12,501 bases of DNA from an uncultured Bacteroidales bacterium (GCA_905236195.1 CAJOOX010000032.1:1-12501), one strand, 5' to 3'. Positions 1-7,739 are shown, numbered from the stretch's first letter. Made by a program: numbers and translations. The notes: generated by a model not told the origin, from the sequence alone.

Positions 1-8
1 AGCTAGGA

Positions 9-1160
9 TTATTTCCGGATGACTTTCTTGCCACTGATGATGTAGATGCCGGGGGCATCTGCATTCAGCACTTTCTGACCCATCAGATTATAGATGGCGG
101 AAGAAGCGGCATCATCGGCTTCGACAGATTGGATTGCAGAAGCATATTCCGCTGCGGAAAGACACAGCACCTTGTCGTCCCAGCCCTCAGGCACGGGAAG
201 ATAGGCCGAATTGGCGGGAATATAGTTCAGGGTTTTGGAAGTACGGAAACCCAGTGCTCCATCTACCTTGGCGAGCACACGCATGGTGGATGCATTGTAA
301 GCCAGGGAGTTCTGGTGACCCGAATTGACACCCGTACCATAGGCGTCGATGTTCTCGAAATAAACACCCTTGAGGATATTACCCCTGGGCGCAGCCGTCT
401 CGTCATAAATCAGTTCGAGGCGGTTGTCGGTAGCCTCGCTTGAAGAACACTCGATAATAACCGGCGTATTCGCAGGAACGATACCTGTAATCTCCTTCAG
501 TTCGGCATAATCCACGCCGGCACCGTCCTTAATCGCATCGAGATAATACACCTTCATGCCGGACGAATAAGTCTGGAACGCAAAATCGGCATAAAGGGTT
601 GCGTACCACTTGTCGTCGATATTGACCGTAGGCTTCACACCGAAATAGTTGTCGGAGGCCGCAGAGATGGGAGTAATCAGCCATTTTTTAGCCGCGCTGT
701 TGGCCGTTACCAGATTACCTACATCCTTGTATTGATTCTGTTCGTCAAGGAGATAAAGAGTCCATGTCGTACCGGCCTTTACTTGTGAACCATAGGCCCA
801 ATAGGTTCCGTCGGCATTCTCTTTAATAATCAGATGGGCTTGTACAAGTTTATAGGTATCCACGCCCTGTGCTTCCAAATCGTACTGTGCGTCACCTGAG
901 CCGGTATTTCCCTGATAGGAGAAATAGAGAACCGTAGCAGGATCGCTGTCCACACGGCCGGTAAAAGGACGGGTGGTTCGCAATGCCTGCAAATCGACCG
1001 ATGAAGTCTGGTAGTTGGCGCCGTTGGTCCGGTTGTCGATGACGGTAATGTAACGTCCATAAGCCGTGCTGCTGGCACGGTAATAACCGTTGCCGGTAAG
1101 CTGGGCTGATGCTGAAAGCGCAAAAGCGGAAAACAGGACAGAAAAAGTAAATAACCTCAT
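9..1160 (-). CDS. Secreted protein of unknown function with short C-terminal sorting-type tail
   Basis: The 383-residue product starts with a clear signal peptide (residues 1-19, hydrophobic core LFTFSVLFSAFALSASA, likely cut before Gln20), so it is exported across the inner membrane. Most of the chain is rich in Tyr, Asn, Thr and Gly and looks like beta-strand material, but I recognise no named domain. The last 28 residues (356-383) have the layout YNLMGQKV, then PGIYIISGKKVIRK. This resembles the C-terminal tails of many Bacteroidota secreted proteins, which are like type IX secretion sorting domains (Tyr-Asn/Asp-Leu-x-Gly-x-x-Val, Gly-Ile-Tyr, then basic residues). Whether it works as a sorting signal here is inference. 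The gene is last in a minus-strand run after the OmpA-type gene, 89 bp away across a long hairpin. I see no -7 box in that gap, so co-transcription is likely. A secreted surface or matrix protein is the most I would claim. Confidence 0.8.
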   Translation of the reverse strand: MRLFTFSVLFSAFALSASAQLTGNGYYRASSTAYGRYITVIDNRTNGANYQTSSVDLQALRTTRPFTGRVDSDPATVLYFSYQGNTGSGDAQYDLEAQGVDTYKLVQAHLIIKENADGTYWAYGSQVKAGTTWTLYLLDEQNQYKDVGNLVTANSAAKKWLITPISAASDNYFGVKPTVNIDDKWYATLYADFAFQTYSSGMKVYYLDAIKDGAGVDYAELKEITGIVPANTPVIIECSSSEATDNRLELIYDETAAPRGNILKGVYFENIDAYGTGVNSGHQNSLAYNASTMRVLAKVDGALGFRTSKTLNYIPANSAYLPVPEGWDDKVLCLSAAEYASAIQSVEADDAASSAIYNLMGQKVLNADAPGIYIISGKKVIRK

Positions 1161-1182
1161 AAAGTATCGTTGAAATGAGAAA

Positions 1183-1225
1183 GTGCCCGGACAGCTCTTG
1201 TCATAGACAGGAGCCTGCCGAGCAC
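1183..1225 (-). terminator. Long imperfect stem-loop between the OmpA-type gene and the secreted-protein gene
   Basis: Two nested inverted repeats share one axis. The outer arms are 1183-1190 (GTGCCCGG) and 1218-1225 (CCGAGCAC). The inner arms are 1194-1202 (GCTCTTGTC) and 1206-1214 (GACAGGAGC), with a 3-nt loop and a small internal loop between the two stems. In the minus-strand RNA the outer stem has one G-U pair and the inner stem one mismatch. It begins 25 nt after the OmpA-type stop and ends 22 nt before the next start codon. The RNA after it is only moderately U-rich, so it could be a partial terminator, an mRNA-stabilising 3' end, or a processing site that sets the ratio of the two proteins. 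Confidence 0.55.
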
Positions 1226-1249
1226 CATTTATGGAATCTTATCTAGCGA

Positions 1250-2401
1250 TTATTCGGCGAGACAGATAGTAACACGGTTGCTGTCGTTATCAGCGAAGGG
1301 CTGAACGGTAGAACCCTTAGAGTTCTCGTTGATGCGGGAAGCATCGATGCCGTACTGATTAACGAGGGCGTCAACAACAGCTTTTGCACGGGCTGCAGAG
1401 AGACGGTTGTTGATAGCGGCCGTACCGGTACCGGCGTCGGCATAACCGGTGATGTCAGCCTTTGCGTCCTTGTTGCTCTTCAGGAAGCGTGCGATTTCCT
1501 CAACCTTGTAGGCCTCGGTGGGACGAATCTCAGAGCTGTTGATCTTGAAGAAGATGTCGCGACGGATGGGCTCAGCCTTTACAACGGGGGCGGGAGCGGG
1601 TGCCGGAGCGGGCTTCTCGATGATGCGCTCGATGATGCGTTCAGCAGGCTTGGGAGCGGGGATAACGCGCTCGTTGTAGGTCTTGCCGAAGTTGTAGCGA
1701 ACACCAGCCAGTGCATTGAAGTACCAGTCGGGGTTGCCGGCTTTCTTTGAGTTGTAACGGTCGATAAGGCCGTTGGCAGTAGCTTCGAGGCCAAGGCTCC
1801 AGTTGTCGTTAAGACGGAAGTCAAGAGCAAAACCGGCGCGAGCTACGAAACGAACTGCGGTACCGTCCCAAAGATACTCGAGGGGAGAATCATAGATGTT
1901 CAAAGCATTGGGATACGTAAGTGCAGAAGCAACATACATGTCTGCATAAGCTTCAGCAGCATCATCATTGTGCCATGCGATGTTGGCACCAACACCGAGC
2001 AGAGCGCTGAAGTTAACGACGCGGTTGTACTTGTAGCCAAGGAAAGCGTTCGTGAGGTTCACCTTCAAGTCGAGCATGGGAGCTACATAGTTCCATTTCC
2101 ACTTGTAAACATCGCCGAGGTACTCAGAACCTCCCTTGCTCTGCCAAGCGTTGACAGAAAGACGGAGACCGAGAACGGGGTTGAACTCATAGCCGCCAGC
2201 GAGCTGTACGTTGGGAGAAACGAGTTTCTTGAAGCTAATTTCGCCAAGCGTGTACTGAGCACCGCCCTGGAGCTGGATGTACCAGTGGGGGTTGAAGTCG
2301 TAAACTGTCTTAGCCTGGGGCTCTTCGGGTGCCTGAGCGAAAGCGCTCAAGCAACCCATTGCCATAATTCCTGCAGAGAGGATAATTTTATTCAGTTTCA
2401 T
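1250..2401 (-). CDS. OmpA-family outer-membrane protein with peptidoglycan-binding domain
   Basis: The product has 383 residues. A signal peptide (1-22, ending AFA before Gln/Ala-Pro) is followed by a region of about 210 residues with alternating polar and aromatic residues typical of an eight-strand outer-membrane barrel. A Pro/Ala-rich linker follows (about 247-278, with a PAPAPAPAP run and the repeated motif ERIIE), then an OmpA C-terminal domain (about 282-383). Conserved features of that domain are visible: TGYADAGTG with Asp322, NNRLSAARA with Arg338, and NRV at 375-377. In known OmpA domains the equivalent Asp and Arg hold the diaminopimelate of the peptide stem, so this protein should tie the outer membrane to peptidoglycan. 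It follows the lipoprotein gene by 37 bp with no promoter between, so the two are probably one transcript. Sense codons that would give stops on the opposite strand are rare over long stretches, which fits strong codon bias and high expression. Confidence 0.93.
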   Translation of the reverse strand: MKLNKIILSAGIMAMGCLSAFAQAPEEPQAKTVYDFNPHWYIQLQGGAQYTLGEISFKKLVSPNVQLAGGYEFNPVLGLRLSVNAWQSKGGSEYLGDVYKWKWNYVAPMLDLKVNLTNAFLGYKYNRVVNFSALLGVGANIAWHNDDAAEAYADMYVASALTYPNALNIYDSPLEYLWDGTAVRFVARAGFALDFRLNDNWSLGLEATANGLIDRYNSKKAGNPDWYFNALAGVRYNFGKTYNERVIPAPKPAERIIERIIEKPAPAPAPAPVVKAEPIRRDIFFKINSSEIRPTEAYKVEEIARFLKSNKDAKADITGYADAGTGTAAINNRLSAARAKAVVDALVNQYGIDASRINENSKGSTVQPFADNDSNRVTICLAE

Positions 2402-2438
2402 ATTCTTATTCTACTTAATAATCTAAGAAAGTTATCAA

Positions 2439-4871
2439 TTACTCAACCACTTTAACCGTGTACTTGATGGTACGGGTCTGACCGGCATAGTCGAGAGCAG
2501 AGTAAACGATCTCGTACTGACCTGCAACCGTAGGAGCGAAGAGGAAGATCTTCTCTGTTCCGTTCACAACCTTGTTCATGTTGTAATCCTTGCTGTTGAG
2601 GGCTTCGAGGTCGGCACCGGCAGGAGCAGAAACGACCTTCACGAAACGCTTCATAGCTGGAGCGAGAATCTCAGCCGAGTAGGACGTTGCAATCAGAGGA
2701 GCGCACTGACCGCTGCCATTCAGCTGGAAGGTAGCGTTGTTGAGGGGATGATAAGCGCCGTCGGCACCCTGGTACAACATAGTAGGCTGGAGACGCTGGT
2801 TGGGGTTGGCAAGTGCCTTGTTGAGTTTCTCAATCAACGAGTTGATGCGGTTGATGTAGTTGGTCTGTATCTTGGTGAAAGCATCCGTGATCTTACCGTT
2901 GATACCGGCCACCATGCCCTGGATCGACTCATTGATCTTGCCGTTGATGTTGCCGATGAAGCTTTCGAGGAAGTCACGGAGTTCAACGGTGGTAGTGAGT
3001 GTCTTGTTAACGTTTACCGTTTTATCTATATTGAGACTGCTTGCAGGAATTGTAGCACTACCTATTAAATTATTGTCGCTATCATATACGTTTACAGTCT
3101 GTCCGGCAACCGAAACTGTCGTTTGGAAGGGAATATCCATGCTAAGCGCAATAGAAACGGGAACTGCAGTGTCAACACCGTCGAGGGTAATGATGATGGA
3201 ATCAACCGCGAATGTAAGATTCTCAACAACGGAGCTGAGGTCGATGTACTTGATTCCGTTGAAAGTCTTACCGGCAAGGAAGTCGTAAGAGAGGGGCTTG
3301 ATGGCGGTAGCGAGGATGCCGTACTCCGAGTAGATCCCGCGGTCGCCAAGTACGTCGTCGGTATATTCCACCTTGACACCGTTGCGCTCGAAAGCACCGT
3401 TGATGTTGCCGTAAACGACAGATGCCATAGAAGTAAGGCTGCCTACCGACTTCTGGTCGATGAAATTCTTGACAGACTGCTTGATAGCGTCCATATTGAG
3501 GTCAACCTTGGCCTCGTTGATCTTGCTCTTGTCGAGCGTAGCAGCTACCTCATAGAAAGCATTGTTCTCAGCACGGGTGATGCCCCATGTGAGCACCTTG
3601 TCGCTCTGCTTGAGCTCGCCCAGCTTGACAGCGCTCTCCTGATCCTGGCTGTTTACGAGCGAAGGACGGATACCGGAGAAGTCGGAAGTGTTGGGGTTAA
3701 CGGTGAGGTAGAGGGTACCTGCGTTGTTGGGAGACTCGTTGATGAGGGTATCACCAGACTTAGCCGTGAAGACCTTGACACCGGCAACATCAGCAGGAGT
3801 CAGATAATCGCCAGCCTCGGGGAAGTTAACGTCCTTAGCGGCTACACCATAGTAAGCAGCGAGGATGTTAGACTGAACGTCGAGGGGAAGAGCTGCATAG
3901 CCGGTAACATCGTTCTCAGTGCCCTGGATGATGATGCCGGTGATGAGTTTCTTCAACGTGGTGGCATAGTTGTTATTGATCATGTCGGCAATCTTCTGGA
4001 GCTCGTCAATCTGACGCTGGAGGTCAGCATCCTTGGCCTGGAGGCCGGCGATAGCGTCCTCGAGTTCACCTACCCTTACGTCGAGCAAAGAGGTAACCGA
4101 AGCGAGAGAATCGATGCGGGCGGCAGCAGCCAGAGCGAGGGAGTCGATGCGTGCATCGAGGGCGGCATCCTTAGCCTTGAGGTTTGCGATGTCGGCCTTC
4201 ACCTGAGTGAGGTCACCGTCGATGGCATCGAGACGGATGCTGTCGGCCTGAGCAAGAGCGAGAGCCTTGGCGGCAGTCGACTTAGCCTCCTTCATCTCTT
4301 CGGTGAGACCGATAACCTTGTTCTCAACCTCAACGAGGCGGAGGGTATCTGTCTCAAGCACCTTAACACGAGCCTTGATGTCGGCAAGATCGTCGGAAAC
4401 ATCCTTCAGACCCTTGTCGTTAATAATCTGGTTGATCAACTGCTCAGCCTGAGAAGCGGTGTACGCATTCTGGTTGAGTTCGTTAATCAGACCCAGGAGC
4501 TTCTGAATGCTGTCGCGGTTAACATCGATCTGGGCAGACTTCTCCTGCAGGACATTCAACTGGCCCTGGAGAGCGGCAACACGACGTGCAAGAGCGTTGA
4601 CAACGGCTGTATCAGCCTTGAGATCCTCGTCGCATTCGCACGAGTTGATAGCGTCGATAAGACCCTTCAACTCATCGTACTTAGAGTCAATCTCATTCTG
4701 CAGGTCCAGAACATTCTGCTGAAGAATTGCGATAGCTGTAGCCTGGTTACCTGTGATGTTGTTAAGCTCAGCCATGTCATCAGACTCATAGTCCTTGCAA
4801 GAAACAAACGCACTCATGGATGCCACTACTGCGAACACCCAGAGAAGACTGCTAGTAAATTTCTTTTTCAT
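2439..4871 (-). CDS. Large coiled-coil lipoprotein, probably surface-exposed
   Basis: The product has 810 residues. The N-terminus is a lipoprotein signal: Lys-rich start, hydrophobic core, and SAFVSC with Cys25 as the lipidation site. Phe at -3 is unusual but tolerated in this phylum. After the cysteine comes KDYESDD, an acidic stretch like the lipoprotein export signal that sends Bacteroidota lipoproteins to the cell surface; surface exposure is inference. From about residue 35 to 300 the chain is almost all predicted coiled coil, with heptad-like repeats such as RIDSLA and DLQRQIDELQ. A globular middle follows, then a second short helical stretch (FIGNINGKINESIQ region), and a C-terminal beta-rich module ending QYEIVYSALDYAGQTRTIKYTVKVVE that resembles an Ig-like fold. 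It heads the operon with the OmpA-type protein and has its own promoter. I do not recognise a named family. A stalk-like surface protein or a spacer linked to the OmpA protein is plausible. Confidence 0.85.
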   Translation of the reverse strand: MKKKFTSSLLWVFAVVASMSAFVSCKDYESDDMAELNNITGNQATAIAILQQNVLDLQNEIDSKYDELKGLIDAINSCECDEDLKADTAVVNALARRVAALQGQLNVLQEKSAQIDVNRDSIQKLLGLINELNQNAYTASQAEQLINQIINDKGLKDVSDDLADIKARVKVLETDTLRLVEVENKVIGLTEEMKEAKSTAAKALALAQADSIRLDAIDGDLTQVKADIANLKAKDAALDARIDSLALAAAARIDSLASVTSLLDVRVGELEDAIAGLQAKDADLQRQIDELQKIADMINNNYATTLKKLITGIIIQGTENDVTGYAALPLDVQSNILAAYYGVAAKDVNFPEAGDYLTPADVAGVKVFTAKSGDTLINESPNNAGTLYLTVNPNTSDFSGIRPSLVNSQDQESAVKLGELKQSDKVLTWGITRAENNAFYEVAATLDKSKINEAKVDLNMDAIKQSVKNFIDQKSVGSLTSMASVVYGNINGAFERNGVKVEYTDDVLGDRGIYSEYGILATAIKPLSYDFLAGKTFNGIKYIDLSSVVENLTFAVDSIIITLDGVDTAVPVSIALSMDIPFQTTVSVAGQTVNVYDSDNNLIGSATIPASSLNIDKTVNVNKTLTTTVELRDFLESFIGNINGKINESIQGMVAGINGKITDAFTKIQTNYINRINSLIEKLNKALANPNQRLQPTMLYQGADGAYHPLNNATFQLNGSGQCAPLIATSYSAEILAPAMKRFVKVVSAPAGADLEALNSKDYNMNKVVNGTEKIFLFAPTVAGQYEIVYSALDYAGQTRTIKYTVKVVE

Positions 4872-4904
4872 TGAACTTTAATTTGAACTATTAATAATAA
4901 ATAT

Positions 4905-4950
4905 GGGTTCTATTATTAACTTAAAGTGACTTGTCTCTACACTAGAACCC
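4905..4950 (-). promoter_or_regulatory. Inverted repeat in the lipoprotein mRNA leader
   Basis: GGGTTCTA (4905-4912) and TAGAACCC (4943-4950) form a perfect 8-bp inverted repeat around a 30-nt loop. In the minus-strand RNA it would close a stem in the roughly 110-nt untranslated leader, ending about 33 nt before the start codon. It may stabilise or regulate the lipoprotein/OmpA message. It does not match any riboswitch I know. Confidence 0.4.
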
Positions 4951-4987
4951 GTTTCGTGACGGAGACTCCACTATTATAAATTTTCGG

Positions 4988-4995
4988 CAAAGATA
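4988..4995 (-). promoter_or_regulatory. Promoter -7 box of the lipoprotein operon
   Basis: On the minus strand these bases read TATCTTTG followed by C, a perfect match to the Bacteroidota -7 consensus TAnnTTTG. The region 19-21 bp upstream has no clean TTTG, so the -33 element is weak. Transcription should start near 4980, giving a leader of about 110 nt before the lipoprotein start codon. Confidence 0.65.
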
Positions 4996-5115
4996 GACCA
5001 AATATTTAAAAGATAATGCTTCTTTTAGCCATTTTAACATTTTTTAGGTACAAATTTAACAATTTCGAGAAATTAGGCCCTAAAAATGCTTTCCCGACAT
5101 TGTATTTAATTGATT

Positions 5116-5979
5116 TCACAAGCGGTCTAACACATGGGGCACAAGTTCGCGCATTCCGCCTTTGTAGCCCGTATTGGAACGTTTGGCCACACGGTTGGCG
5201 ATGACGAGACAGACGGTGACTGCCTTGTGGCCCAAAAGACGGGCCATGCCGGTCAGTGCCGCACTTTCCATCTCGTAGTTGGTAATCCGCCGGCCCTGGT
5301 ATTCAAACTGCATCATCCGCTCATTGAGCAGCGGCGACGCCAGAGGCAGCCGGACCTCTCGGCCCTGCGGTCCGTAGAAACCCACTGCCGAGACCGTACA
5401 CCCATGAAGGAACCCATCCCCATCGAAACGGGAGATTAAATCATCGTCGGCATGGACGACATATGGATCGGCGGCATGCTTGGGATAACCGATAAAGGAG
5501 GTCAGGGCTCGTTCGAAGTCGAGGTCGCTCACACTGTCTCGACCGGCATACCAGTTGAGAACGCCGTCGAATCCGATGGAGATATCACTCACGAGAGCCG
5601 TCCCTTCCGGACAGTCGGCCTGCAATCCGCCGCAGGTACCGACGCGGACAATCTCGAGGGAAGTATGTTCGGGTTTGGTCTCACGCGTCCGGAAATCGAC
5701 ATTCTTGAGCGCATCGAGCTCAGTCATCACAATGTCGATGTTGTCGGAACCGATGCCATGGCTGAGCGCCGTGACACGTTTGCCTTTATACGAACCGGTA
5801 ATGGTATGGAATTCACGGCTGGAAACCTCGCACTCGACGCTGTCGAAGAACGAAGCAATCATATCAACGCGACTCGGGTCGCCGCAAACGATGAGTTTGT
5901 CGGCTACCTGCTCGGGACGCAGATGAAGATGGAACACACTGCCGTCTTCATTGATAATCAATTCTGATGGTGCTATCAT
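5116..5979 (-). CDS. udp: Uridine phosphorylase-like nucleoside phosphorylase
   Basis: The 287-residue cytoplasmic product belongs to the NP-I nucleoside phosphorylase family, which splits nucleosides with phosphate to give free base and ribose-1-phosphate. Visible family motifs are CGDPSRVD (32-39, phosphate-binding loop), SHGIGSDNIDI (73-83), VRVGTCGGLQ (111-120, the RxGTxG phosphate motif) and NYEMESAAL (234-242, where the EMES Glu binds the ribose hydroxyls). The overall pattern fits the uridine phosphorylase branch better than purine phosphorylases, so pyrimidine salvage is likely; exact specificity is inference. It is somewhat longer than the E. coli enzyme (about 253 residues), with an insert around 93-107 and a longer N-terminus. 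The chosen ATG lies about 50 nt after a recognisable promoter. It is a single-gene unit, convergent with nothing and divergent from the plus-strand cluster. Confidence 0.88.
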   Translation of the reverse strand: MIAPSELIINEDGSVFHLHLRPEQVADKLIVCGDPSRVDMIASFFDSVECEVSSREFHTITGSYKGKRVTALSHGIGSDNIDIVMTELDALKNVDFRTRETKPEHTSLEIVRVGTCGGLQADCPEGTALVSDISIGFDGVLNWYAGRDSVSDLDFERALTSFIGYPKHAADPYVVHADDDLISRFDGDGFLHGCTVSAVGFYGPQGREVRLPLASPLLNERMMQFEYQGRRITNYEMESAALTGMARLLGHKAVTVCLVIANRVAKRSNTGYKGGMRELVPHVLDRL

Positions 5980-6002
5980 ACGGACTGCTTTTTAGAGAAA
6001 CT

Positions 6003-6019
6003 ATAGATGCAATAGATGC
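6003..6019. repeat. Pair of 9-bp direct repeats in the phosphorylase leader
   Basis: ATAGATGC occurs at 6003-6010 and again at 6012-6019, a 9-bp spacing. The pair sits between the presumed transcription start and the ATG of the nucleoside phosphorylase gene. It could be a small operator or chance. Only two copies are present, so support is weak. Confidence 0.3.
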
Positions 6020-6036
6020 TATGACATTTCCGACTG

Positions 6037-6068
6037 CAAAAATAATGCAAAAAAAACGAATATCCAAG
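6037..6068 (-). promoter_or_regulatory. Promoter of the nucleoside phosphorylase gene
   Basis: On the minus strand 6044-6037 reads TATTTTTG followed by C, matching the Bacteroidota -7 consensus TAnnTTTG. The bases CTTG at 6068-6065 lie exactly 20 bp upstream and match three of four positions of the -33 element TTTG. Transcription would start near 6030, about 50 nt before the start codon. Confidence 0.6.
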
Positions 6069-6114
6069 CTTTTGGGCAAAAAAAGCAGTTTTTGAGGCAA
6101 AAACGGGGCAGAAA

Positions 6115-6146
6115 TTTGCAATTTTGTCATTTTTTCGCTATCTTTG
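6115..6146 (+). promoter_or_regulatory. Promoter of the plus-strand cluster (461-aa exported protein)
   Basis: TTTG at 6115-6118 and TATCTTTG at 6139-6146 (then CA) are separated by exactly 20 bp, a full match to the Bacteroidota -33/-7 promoter. Transcription should start about 7 nt after the -7 box, leaving roughly 17-20 nt before the ATG at 6171. An in-frame TTG at 6144 lies inside the -7 box, which rules it out as a start codon for this promoter. The box faces away from the phosphorylase promoter about 70 bp to its left. Confidence 0.75.
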
Positions 6147-6170
6147 CAGCCGTTATATATAAATAGGTGT

Positions 6171-7556
6171 ATGATACGATTTGCAAAGTATATTTTTTCC
6201 ATCCTTGTTGCAACGTCATTTTCTGCCACCTCGACAGCGGCGTCGCTCCAGGAAATCAAGACGCTGATCGATTCCGCCAAGTATCAGAAGGCGTTGGTCA
6301 TCATGCGCGGTGTGATGGACAAGCCGCAATATGGCAAGAACGGCGAGTGGAACAAATACTACGGGCAGTGTCTCTGCCTGACCGGTAATTACACCGAAGC
6401 CGTCGCGCCGCTGCAGTTTGCCCAAAAGACGGGACGTTCGGGAGCCATTTATTACCTGGCCATCGTCAAACAGCATCTCTATGAGTTTGACGAGGCAGCA
6501 GAACTGATTACCCTGTATAAAAAGAAATACTGCAAGGCCGGCAGCGAATGGGACCTGCGGTGCGACAGCATCCTGGCCCGTTGCGAGCAGGGAAAAAATG
6601 CGGTTGAGCACGTCAAAGACTACATTATCCTCGACTCGCTGACCCTGCCCGAAGAATCTTTCGCACAGCAATATCGCCTGGGTCCGGAAGCCGGTCGTTT
6701 TGTGTCCTCGCTCGGCGGCGAAATCTGTTTCATCTCTGCCCTGGGAGACTACCAGCTCCGGGCCGAAGGAGATACCATCTACGAAACGAGCCTCAACGGC
6801 AACCGGGAGTGGGAAGAATGGCGTGCGCTGAACATCCCATTGGCCGGCAAGAAAGCCTATCCCTACCTCCGTTCCGACGGCGAGACGCTGCTTTTTGCGG
6901 CCATCAGCGACGACGGCCTTGGCGGCTGGGACCTCTACAGCACAACACGCGATGCCGACAACACCGGATGGTACGCTCCCGAACGGCTGCCCATGCCGCT
7001 CAATTCGCAGTATGACGACCTGGCGCTCGGCATAGACGAAACGCATATGGTGGGCTGGTGGGCCACAAACCGCAACGCTACGCCCGGCTGGGTGACCGTT
7101 TATCTCTATCAGCTGGACGATGAAGCCGGCTATCTGGAGGGCGCCCAGCCCGACCGCGGACGCATCGTCAGCCTCGCCCGGACCTGGCGTGATTCGACCG
7201 GCTATGCCGACCTGGTGAACGAATGTCTGGCATCCAAGCCGTCACAGCGCAAGACGACCTACACCGTCAATATTCCCATTTCCGACGACCTCACCTACCA
7301 CGGCGAGTCTGATTTTGTTTCGACGCAGGCCCGGGAGGCTTATGTCCTGTCGCTCAGCATCGGCGAACGTCTGTCCACCGTCGAGAAAGAAACAGATGAC
7401 CTGAGAACCAGATATCACGATGCCGCGCCCTCCAAACGCAAGGTCATGCGCCAGATCATCCTCGATCTGGAGTTCCAGGAACAGAACCTCGCCGCCCAGC
7501 TGGCTAAGAAGCAGAAGGAATACCGAAACCTCGAGATCAAGGCGCGGGGCAAGTAA
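6171..7556 (+). CDS. Exported protein of unknown function with helical repeats and PD40-like segment
   Basis: I chose the ATG at 6171 because the longer in-frame start (TTG at 6144) lies within the promoter -7 box. The 461-residue product then starts MIRFAKYIFS with a good signal peptide ending near STAAS (residues 21-25). Residues about 26-145 are helical and look like TPR-type pairs (AKYQKALVIMRG, GNYTEAVAPLQFA, YEFDEAAELI). Residues about 175-345 are beta-rich; the stretch AYPYLRSDGETLLFAAISDDGLGGWDLYSTTR (229-260, given in part) has the pattern of PD40/WD40-like beta-propeller blades found in TolB and in Bacteroidota OmpA-fused proteins. Residues about 395-461 are charged and form a likely coiled coil with many Lys and Arg. 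No catalytic motif is seen. It is probably periplasmic and may bind proteins or envelope components. It is followed by a stop pair (TAA TAG) and a repeat array. Confidence 0.8.
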   Translation: MIRFAKYIFSILVATSFSATSTAASLQEIKTLIDSAKYQKALVIMRGVMDKPQYGKNGEWNKYYGQCLCLTGNYTEAVAPLQFAQKTGRSGAIYYLAIVKQHLYEFDEAAELITLYKKKYCKAGSEWDLRCDSILARCEQGKNAVEHVKDYIILDSLTLPEESFAQQYRLGPEAGRFVSSLGGEICFISALGDYQLRAEGDTIYETSLNGNREWEEWRALNIPLAGKKAYPYLRSDGETLLFAAISDDGLGGWDLYSTTRDADNTGWYAPERLPMPLNSQYDDLALGIDETHMVGWWATNRNATPGWVTVYLYQLDDEAGYLEGAQPDRGRIVSLARTWRDSTGYADLVNECLASKPSQRKTTYTVNIPISDDLTYHGESDFVSTQAREAYVLSLSIGERLSTVEKETDDLRTRYHDAAPSKRKVMRQIILDLEFQEQNLAAQLAKKQKEYRNLEIKARGK

Positions 7557-7562
7557 TAGGGA

Positions 7563-7621
7563 GAATCGGAATAATCGGAATAATCGGAGGAATCAGAAAT
7601 CGGAAATCGGAGGAATCGGAA
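7563..7621 (+). repeat. Short tandem array, 9-bp unit (array 1)
   Basis: Starting just after the stop codon of the 461-aa gene there are about seven units related to TAATCGGAG: GAATCGGAA, TAATCGGAA, TAATCGGAG, GAATCAGAA, two shortened 7-bp units (ATCGGAA, ATCGGAG) and GAATCGGAA. TAA codons at 7572 and 7581 are in frame with the native stop at 7554. The unit is the same as in the array after the next gene (8671-8769), so the two arrays bracket the mannosyltransferase gene in direct orientation. The shortened units suggest this copy is older or decaying. Confidence 0.85.
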
Positions 7622-7731
7622 CGGGCGGAGTTCAGGCCTATTTTGCGCACTCCACTTTCCGCTTTCTGTCTTTCCGGCGGGATAAAAGCATTTTTTTGAC
7701 AGAAAATAACGCTTATCTCGAAAAAAAAGAC

Positions 7732-7739
7732 TATCTTTG
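7732..7739 (+). promoter_or_regulatory. Promoter -7 box for the mannosyltransferase gene
   Basis: TATCTTTG followed by C is a perfect Bacteroidota -7 box, about 55 nt before the ATG at 7795. No TTTG is seen 19-21 bp upstream; the nearest (7695-7698) is 33 bp away. Between the array and this box lies AT-rich sequence with no gene. The box suggests that this gene and those after it can be transcribed apart from the gene before. Confidence 0.55.

Larger units (their letters stand above)
4872..5115. other. Spacer between lipoprotein operon and nucleoside phosphorylase gene
   Basis: This 244-bp AT-rich spacer holds the leader and promoter of the lipoprotein operon and the 3' end of the phosphorylase transcript. 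I see no gene and no GC-rich terminator hairpin after the phosphorylase stop. Two touching dyads lie at 5061-5074 (AATTTC, GA, GAAATT) and 5073-5083 (TTAGG, C, CCTAA), about 70-90 bp upstream of the lipoprotein -7 box. They could be an operator or part of a weak 3' end. Confidence 0.5.

Noticed and set aside
3123..4874. A 583-codon open frame on the plus strand opposite the lipoprotein gene
   Set aside because: It is codon-aligned with the sense gene, so it stays open only because that gene avoids TTA, CTA and TCA codons. The sense frame has a lipoprotein signal and coiled coil; the antisense translation has no family features. It is a by-product of codon bias.
5134..5967. Several plus-strand open frames over the nucleoside phosphorylase gene
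   Set aside because: All overlap a minus-strand gene with complete NP-I motifs and have no features of their own.
6144..6170. Upstream TTG start for the 461-aa gene
   Set aside because: The TTG lies within the promoter -7 box, so the transcript would not contain it, and the added residues would precede a normal signal peptide.
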